From Alphaproteobacteria bacterium RIFCSPHIGHO2_12_FULL_63_12 (lineage in GTDB: Bacteria > Pseudomonadota > Alphaproteobacteria > Caulobacterales > Parvularculaceae): 36,333 nucleotides of DNA. This document shows positions 31,783 through 36,333 of the stretch, one piece after another; position 1 is the first letter of the stretch, and the number at the start of each line of letters is the position of its first letter. Both the position numbers and the translations under genes were made by a program. The notes below the pieces were generated by a model. The model saw only the letters and a list, made by a program, of their open reading frames with translations. It was not told where the DNA came from and did not search any database. The stretch covers positions 35,358-71,690 of the forward strand of contig MEMM01000028.1 in the NCBI GenBank assembly GCA_001767925.1, written 5' to 3'.

Positions 31783-33213
31783 ATGGTTACGACAGATGAC
31801 CACGCCGCTGAAAATGCGGCGCCGGATTCCATTCGGCGCTTAACGGCGGCTTTTCACAATTCCGATACTGAGAGACAATATAGGAACTACCTCGCGGAAA
31901 CCGGCTATCGGCATGAGGTATTCCTCCAAGCGGCGGCAATCTGCGTCTTTCTTTCCTACGGGCTCCTTGATGTGCTGGCGGCAGGCCCGCTCGGCGCCGA
32001 ATTTCTTGCACTGCGATTTTTTGTCGTCGCGCCATTGGTCGTATTCGCTGTCGCGCTGACCGCGACCCCAAAATTCAGACGCTGGATCGAACTATCGACG
32101 ACTTTCGGTTTCGTCATGTTCGCCGCCGCAGTTATTTACATGATTTACCAGATGCCGCCCAAAGGCGCGCCTCCGTATATTATCGGCTTGCTGGTGGTGA
32201 TGATTTTCACATCCTGCTTGATGCGAATAAGGTTTGTGATTGCGGCGCCGACTTATTTTCTTATCGGAGCAGCCTATTGCTTTACGCTCGTCGCGCGCGA
32301 AGGCACACCGATGAATCAGATCGTATCTGGTCTATTCTTCATGATCAGCGTCGCCGGCATTGCAATCATAACCAATTACATTGAAGAGCGCCGCTCACGC
32401 GAAACGTGGTCAAGAGCCGCTCAACGCCAGCGCGATGCCGCGCGGATTGAGGAATTACTGGTTGAATCGACGGCTGCGGACAGATCAAAGCTGAACTTTT
32501 TGACGATCTTGACGCACGAATTACGTACGCCCTTACATCAGATTATCGGGTTTAGCGAGTTGATCAAAAATGACCAAGTGACAACAGAGGCCGAGCGCGC
32601 GGCCGCCATAGACAATATTCTCTACCCGGCGAAAGACCTCCTTAAGAAATTCAGCCAGATGCTTCGTTACGCTGATGCGACCGCAGGAAAGCTCGCATTT
32701 TTCTTCGATGAAATTTCAATCGTAGAGGTCGCTGAGACGCTAAAAGAGCACCTCGCTCCCGCCGCCTCTGCAAAGTCCGTCGCCATCGACATAAGTCGCG
32801 TTCAGGATTTCACCCTGAGGATCGACCAGCACCATACAATATTCGCTCTGAGCAACTTGTTGGAAAACGCCATTCAGGCTAGCCGCGCCGGTTCAACGGT
32901 TGAGATCACCGGCGATTCCGAAGGCGACAGTCTTTACAGCCTAAAAATTCGCGATCAGGGCTGCGGCATGTCGGAAAAGCAGATTGCCGCCGCGCTTTCG
33001 CCGTTCGAGCAAAACGATCAGGTTCGTTCACGTAACAAGGAAGGCCTCGGGCTAGGCCTTACCATCGCCCGGCGGCTTTTGGTCGATCAGGGCGCCAAAT
33101 TTACAGTGCAATCGGCCATTGGCGTCGGGACGGTCATAACAATCGATTTTGACTGTCGGAGGCTTGTGGAAACAGCAGCGCCCGACACCAGCGTCAACGC
33201 TCGTATCGCGTGA
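31783..33213 (+). CDS. Six-TM sensor histidine kinase
   Basis: 476 residues. The N-terminal 200 hold six membrane segments (about 46-64, 73-94, 107-123, 131-147, 150-170, 183-200) with almost no periplasmic loop, so the signal is probably a lipid or membrane-soluble molecule. HisKA: His245 in LTHELRTPLHQIIGFSE. ATPase: Asn362 in NLLENAIQAS, G1 Asp391 (DQGCGMS), G2 GLGLG 421-425. No receiver domain and no linked response regulator except cpdR upstream, which is known to be fed by ChpT. GC sampled at about 50 percent against about 68 percent in the amidohydrolase gene. It converges with the desaturase gene and overlaps it by 20 bases. The layout resembles PhcS/LqsS-type quorum kinases, but that is inference. 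Confidence 0.94.
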   Translation: MVTTDDHAAENAAPDSIRRLTAAFHNSDTERQYRNYLAETGYRHEVFLQAAAICVFLSYGLLDVLAAGPLGAEFLALRFFVVAPLVVFAVALTATPKFRRWIELSTTFGFVMFAAAVIYMIYQMPPKGAPPYIIGLLVVMIFTSCLMRIRFVIAAPTYFLIGAAYCFTLVAREGTPMNQIVSGLFFMISVAGIAIITNYIEERRSRETWSRAAQRQRDAARIEELLVESTAADRSKLNFLTILTHELRTPLHQIIGFSELIKNDQVTTEAERAAAIDNILYPAKDLLKKFSQMLRYADATAGKLAFFFDEISIVEVAETLKEHLAPAASAKSVAIDISRVQDFTLRIDQHHTIFALSNLLENAIQASRAGSTVEITGDSEGDSLYSLKIRDQGCGMSEKQIAAALSPFEQNDQVRSRNKEGLGLGLTIARRLLVDQGAKFTVQSAIGVGTVITIDFDCRRLVETAAPDTSVNARIA

Positions 33214-34204
33214 CGTTTTTCACGACGTTGATCTTTTCAAGCGCTAAAATAACCAAACCGCCAATATCGAGGCTTATTGGCCGATTAACCGCCGCATTCG
33301 GATGCAGGTGGTGATAGCTGTGAAGCCCCTCTCCAATCATCAAGATCGCCAATATGCGATTGTCCCGCGCTTCGTCCGTCGCACCTGCAGCTTTTGAACC
33401 GAACATGTGACCGAAGGAATTCACCGACCATGTTAACTGGTGCAAAACCGATACGCGCGCGCAACCGGCCCACAAGAAACAAAGCAAGGCCTCATCGGCG
33501 CCGCCGATAATCAGTCCGACTATCGCCGGAGCCGCCAATCCGCTTGCGGCCACTGACCAGTAGTGGCGGGTGAAAAAAGACGTCATGGGGTTCGCCAAGA
33601 TGTCCTTGGCGTACCTTTGTTCCGAGGTGCGTCTACCGACGATCATCCACAATAAGTGAGCGTGAGCCCAACCGCGCACACGACCTTCAATGCGCGCATC
33701 ATCGTTCCAATACGGCGAATGCGGATCAAACCGGGAATCCGAAAATCGATGATGGCGCCTGTGATCCGCAACCCATCGCGCGATAGGTCCCTGCATCGCC
33801 CAGGTGCCCAAAACACCAAGCGCACACACTACAGCGGGAGGCGCTTCGAATGAGCGATGGGTGAAATACCGATGCAACCCGACGCCGGCGCCCAAAGCGT
33901 TCACAAACAGAAACAGTCCGAAGACGATAAGGGTGCCGGGGGTCGGCGCAAGGACTGGAAGAAGCAAAATAGCGGCAACAGTCCCGGCAAGCGGCCCGCC
34001 TATGGAAATAAGGTTCAGTCGGCGATTCGCCTCAGTCAGGGCTTCGTCCAGCTCAATGCCGGCTGAGCGAAAAAGCTCATCGCGTGTCCTCGTCTCGCCG
34101 TGAAATGGATTTTCAGGCTGCGGAATTATTTCATCAGGCGCGACACGCTCATTTGCGGACCCGTCGACGGCTTGCTCAAGCTCATTTCTTTTCAACTGCG
34201 ACAT
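33194..34204 (-). CDS. Membrane fatty-acid desaturase (acyl-CoA/acyl-lipid delta-9 type)
   Basis: 336 residues from ATG 34204 (MSQLKRNELEQ); ATG 34225 is an alternative. The eight-histidine di-iron signature is complete: HRYFTHRSF, WVADHRRHHRFSD and GEGLHSYHHLHPN. In the last box the common GEGxHNxHH reads GEGLHSYHH. Membrane segments lie on both sides of box 1 and between boxes 2 and 3. It introduces a double bond into a fatty acyl chain using O2 and electrons from ferredoxin or cytochrome b5-type donors. An N-terminal tail of about 60 charged residues is longer than usual. It starts inside the end of the methyltransferase gene (23-base overlap), so the two are co-expressed. Confidence 0.94.
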   Translation of the reverse strand: MSQLKRNELEQAVDGSANERVAPDEIIPQPENPFHGETRTRDELFRSAGIELDEALTEANRRLNLISIGGPLAGTVAAILLLPVLAPTPGTLIVFGLFLFVNALGAGVGLHRYFTHRSFEAPPAVVCALGVLGTWAMQGPIARWVADHRRHHRFSDSRFDPHSPYWNDDARIEGRVRGWAHAHLLWMIVGRRTSEQRYAKDILANPMTSFFTRHYWSVAASGLAAPAIVGLIIGGADEALLCFLWAGCARVSVLHQLTWSVNSFGHMFGSKAAGATDEARDNRILAILMIGEGLHSYHHLHPNAAVNRPISLDIGGLVILALEKINVVKNVTRYER

Positions 34205-35177
34205 AGGCGACAACGCCTTTCTCATCCGTGAAGGCTTCAAGCGAAGCAACGTCTTCTTGGGGCAAGCCGTCAAAAAGCGCGCGAACCTCATCTACGGTCC
34301 GGTAAATCAGGCGCCAGTCCATGAAGGTTTCCATGTAGCCGATATCTTCGAGCGCCGGCGTGAAGTTGGCGATCAGAAGACGCCCGCCCGGCTTCAGCAT
34401 TTCAAACAGGCGCTCGATCAGCCGCATGCCGACGGGCGCGACCAGATAATCGAAAAGGCCGGCCGAATAGATGTAATCGAGATCGGAAAACTTCGTGTGC
34501 CGCAGCAGCACCGACCGCACGGTCTTGCCGATCGGATTTAACGGCAACAAGGCGGCGTATTTCGCCGACACTTCGGCGAGCGAATCCGCGTCCTGGTCGA
34601 GAACGTGAAATTCACGGATGCCGCGGCGGGTCTCCTCGTCGAGCAATTCAGCTTCCCGCAAGTGACCGCCCGCCACCGACAGAATCGTCGCAGCGCCGGG
34701 CGAATTGCGGACCGCTTTGGAGATTTCACCGGCGATGATCTCACGCCGGCGCCGCACGGCGCGACAGGCCGACGAATGCACGACGAAAAAATGCACCTGG
34801 CCTTCAATTGTCGCCGGATGCGGGATCTGAAGATTGTCGCCGATGCCGTAAATCAGGTCCAGAAGCGGCGCGTCGCCCGGATAACCCCGCGGCTTTTCGT
34901 TAGACCGGCGCGTCAGCGGGCATTTCAAAATGAGCTCGGCGATCGGATGCGTCATCACCGTTTCGGCGCATAAACTGAGCCATTCTTCGCGCGTTACGCC
35001 AGCGCGTACGCTGAGCAACGTATCACGAATATCGCGCATGCCAGCGATGACATCGTCGCCGCGAAAACGCTTTTCAATCCTGTCCAGTTCGGCGGTCAGG
35101 CGCGCGGATGTATCTCGCCAAGCCTCGTCTGTCGCCGGAGTTGCAACCGCTTCGACGGCGGCCATCGATGAATCCAT
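34182..35177 (-). CDS. SAM-dependent methyltransferase, related to fatty-acid methyl ester synthases
   Basis: 331 residues. Residues 90-150 carry KPRGYPGDAPLLDLIYG, a hallmark of a methyltransferase family whose members are often annotated as 3-hydroxypalmitate methyl ester biosynthesis proteins (PhcB relatives). The Rossmann SAM domain follows: motif I ATILSVAGGHLREAE (163-177), acidic motif HVLDQD (191-196), YSAGLFDYLVAPVG (237-250), and LKPGGRLLIANFTP (261-274), then YMETFMDWRLIYRT. Cytoplasmic. The overlap with the desaturase gene suggests both act on the same fatty-acid pool. Upstream is the divergent gap with a CtrA box. Methyltransferase is certain; substrate is inferred. Confidence 0.88.
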   Translation of the reverse strand: MDSSMAAVEAVATPATDEAWRDTSARLTAELDRIEKRFRGDDVIAGMRDIRDTLLSVRAGVTREEWLSLCAETVMTHPIAELILKCPLTRRSNEKPRGYPGDAPLLDLIYGIGDNLQIPHPATIEGQVHFFVVHSSACRAVRRRREIIAGEISKAVRNSPGAATILSVAGGHLREAELLDEETRRGIREFHVLDQDADSLAEVSAKYAALLPLNPIGKTVRSVLLRHTKFSDLDYIYSAGLFDYLVAPVGMRLIERLFEMLKPGGRLLIANFTPALEDIGYMETFMDWRLIYRTVDEVRALFDGLPQEDVASLEAFTDEKGVVAYVAVEKK

Positions 35178-35488
35178 CTTGAACCGGCTTCCTACTCATT
35201 CAACGCGTCGGCTCGAATTTCGCAGGCGAGCCTTTTCCGCCCCAGACTACAACTGAAGCGCTCTAACCGGACAACACGGCGCCGCTGGTTCACCAGCCGC
35301 CATGCGCATCATCAAGCATCGAGGCCCCGTCCGACTGAATAACTTTAATAAATGGTTAATTACAAGGGGAATTTCCAAGGAGACGGTCGGCGGGTGTTGT
35401 TACCCGTTAACATTTTCGCGAGTTTGGTTTTTAACTTGTCGGCTCACGATAGGCTTGGTCTATTGTTCTCGCCAAATAGGGGTGTTCC
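35178..35488. promoter_or_regulatory. Divergent AT-rich control region between methyltransferase and FadL genes
   Basis: This 311-base gap has no gene; it becomes AT-rich from about 35335. It holds a perfect CtrA box at 35345-35359 and further TTAAC half-sites at 35407-35411 and 35431-35435. A possible FadL promoter is TTGTCG (35436-35441) with TATTGT (35461-35466), but the 19-base spacer makes it weak. A GGGG run (35479-35482) is the ribosome site of the FadL gene. Confidence 0.55.
35345..35359. promoter_or_regulatory. CtrA box, TTAA-N7-TTAA
   Basis: TTAATAAATGGTTAA matches the full binding site of the cell-cycle regulator CtrA with exact 7-base spacing. It lies 144 bases before the FadL-type start and 168 bases before the divergent methyltransferase start. 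Two extra TTAAC half-sites lie downstream. CtrA itself is outside the window, but cpdR inside it shows that the circuit is present. Confidence 0.6.
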
Positions 35489-36333
35489 TTGACTGATTTT
35501 CTTTTTAAAGCCGGGTGCGCGCTGATGGCGGCCGGCGTCTCCGCTTCGCCCGCTCTCGCCGGCGGCTTCACGCTTGAACACCAGAACGCCGCCGCGCTCG
35601 GCCGGGCTTTTGCCGGCGCCGAAGCGGAACGAGGCCAGCCGGCCTTCGCGGCTTACAATCCGGCGTCGATCGCCGGCATCGCCAGCGCCGAGATCGATAT
35701 CAGCGCGACCGGATTTTTTCCGATGACCCATTATGACGGCGCGTCGGGAACGCTGCTCGGGGTCGCGCCGGTCGCCGGCGGCGGCTCCGGCGACGGGGTC
35801 ATTCCATCGGCTGCAATCCCGAATATCACCATCGCGTTTCCGGTGACCGATCGCCTGACCTTCGGGCTGGTGGCGAACACGCCGTTCGGCCTGAAAACAA
35901 GTTACGATGAAACGTCGGCGGTGCGGTATCAGGCGCGCGACAGCGAGCTGACGGTTATCGATCTCACTCCCGTCATCGCTTTGGTGGTCGCCGACGGTCT
36001 TGCGATCGGCGCCGGCTTTCACGTGCAATACGCCGATCTCAGCCTCACCTCGACGATAGACGCGGGCGGAATCGCGGCGGCGAATTTGATCCCCGGATTT
36101 GCGCCGCAATCGAGCGATCTCGACGCGACGTTCAATGGCGACGATGTCGATTTCGGCTTCACGTTCGGCGCCCAGGCGGATCTGTCGTCGCGCCTTCATG
36201 CCGGCGTCTCCTATCATTCGAAAATTGAACACGGGATCGCGGGCGACGCGCGATTCGACCTCGCCGGCAGCGTCGCCGGTCAGGTGCTGAACGGCGCGGC
36301 CGGCCTGTTCGGCGCTGACAGGTTTTCAACCGA
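35489..36333 (+). CDS. FadL/OmpP1-type outer-membrane transport protein, N-terminal part (3' end outside window)
   Basis: 281 codons visible, open to the window end. The start is TTG 35489 with TAGGGG shortly upstream; it gives a signal peptide of about 24 residues ending SPALA-GG. The mature N-terminus GGFTLEHQNAAALGRAFAG is the conserved hatch start of the family, followed by AAYNPASIAGI, then PNITIAFPVTDRLTFGLV and NTPFGLKTSYDE, also typical. The family forms 14-strand barrels that let long-chain fatty acids or other hydrophobic compounds cross the outer membrane. Its position divergent from the methyltransferase and desaturase genes, behind a CtrA box, suggests a lipid-related job. Confidence 0.93.
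   Translation, partial: MTDFLFKAGCALMAAGVSASPALAGGFTLEHQNAAALGRAFAGAEAERGQPAFAAYNPASIAGIASAEIDISATGFFPMTHYDGASGTLLGVAPVAGGGSGDGVIPSAAIPNITIAFPVTDRLTFGLVANTPFGLKTSYDETSAVRYQARDSELTVIDLTPVIALVVADGLAIGAGFHVQYADLSLTSTIDAGGIAAANLIPGFAPQSSDLDATFNGDDVDFGFTFGAQADLSSRLHAGVSYHSKIEHGIAGDARFDLAGSVAGQVLNGAAGLFGADRFST

Overview
The window looks like chromosomal DNA of a free-living alphaproteobacterium. The evidence is high GC in most genes, a CpdR-type receiver protein next to an N-formylglutamate amidohydrolase gene, an archaeal-type class I lysyl-tRNA synthetase, a TonB-dependent receptor, a siroheme/sulfite-reduction operon with DUF2849 and DUF934 genes, and a perfect CtrA box (TTAA-N7-TTAA). Gene content suggests the Parvularculales/Hyphomonadaceae/Caulobacterales side of the class, but that placement is inference. 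No insertion sequence, prophage, CRISPR array or rRNA was found.

Layout. (1) 1-4106: the 3' part of a TonB-dependent receptor with a strong terminator, a small exported protein, and a convergent TPR/2-oxoglutarate oxygenase protein. (2) 4192-5055: an alpha/beta hydrolase. (3) 10189 down to 5061: a tightly overlapping assimilatory sulfur operon (cysG, DUF2849, glutathione transferase, cysI, DUF934, cysH) with a divergent GcvA-like LysR regulator. (4) 11572-12938: a NifU-like Fe-S scaffold, a 600-base stretch without a convincing gene, and a small unknown protein. (5) 18900 down to 12956: a seven-gene minus-strand run (M23 peptidase, DUF2270 membrane protein, catalytically atypical SDR, DsbA-fold isomerase, cysS, PhyH-type dioxygenase, exported MBL-fold hydrolase). 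(6) 21249 down to 19049: a TPR-like exported protein, a DUF952 protein and pyrD. (7) 21347-28511: an SLC13 anion transporter, TerB, PPK2, class I LysRS, two small membrane proteins (one only 37 residues), a DUF6629 membrane protein, a HisN-type phosphatase and an XRE regulator. (8) 28640-31698: a glycosyltransferase, a candidate small RNA with its own terminator, an N-formylglutamate amidohydrolase, cpdR and tRNA-Val(GAC). (9) 31783-36333: a six-TM sensor histidine kinase, a fatty-acid desaturase overlapping a SAM methyltransferase of the family related to fatty-acid methyl ester signal synthases, and a divergent FadL-type outer-membrane protein behind a CtrA box.

How the genes fit together. 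Region 3 should reduce activated sulfate to sulfide: CysH makes sulfite, CysI reduces it, and CysG makes the siroheme CysI needs. Region 9 is the most suggestive novelty. A fatty-acid-modifying pair (desaturase plus methyltransferase), a multi-TM kinase and an outer-membrane fatty-acid channel sit together. This resembles the parts list of Phc-type fatty-acid-ester quorum sensing but with a different arrangement and an added desaturase. The functional link is inferred, not shown by the sequence.
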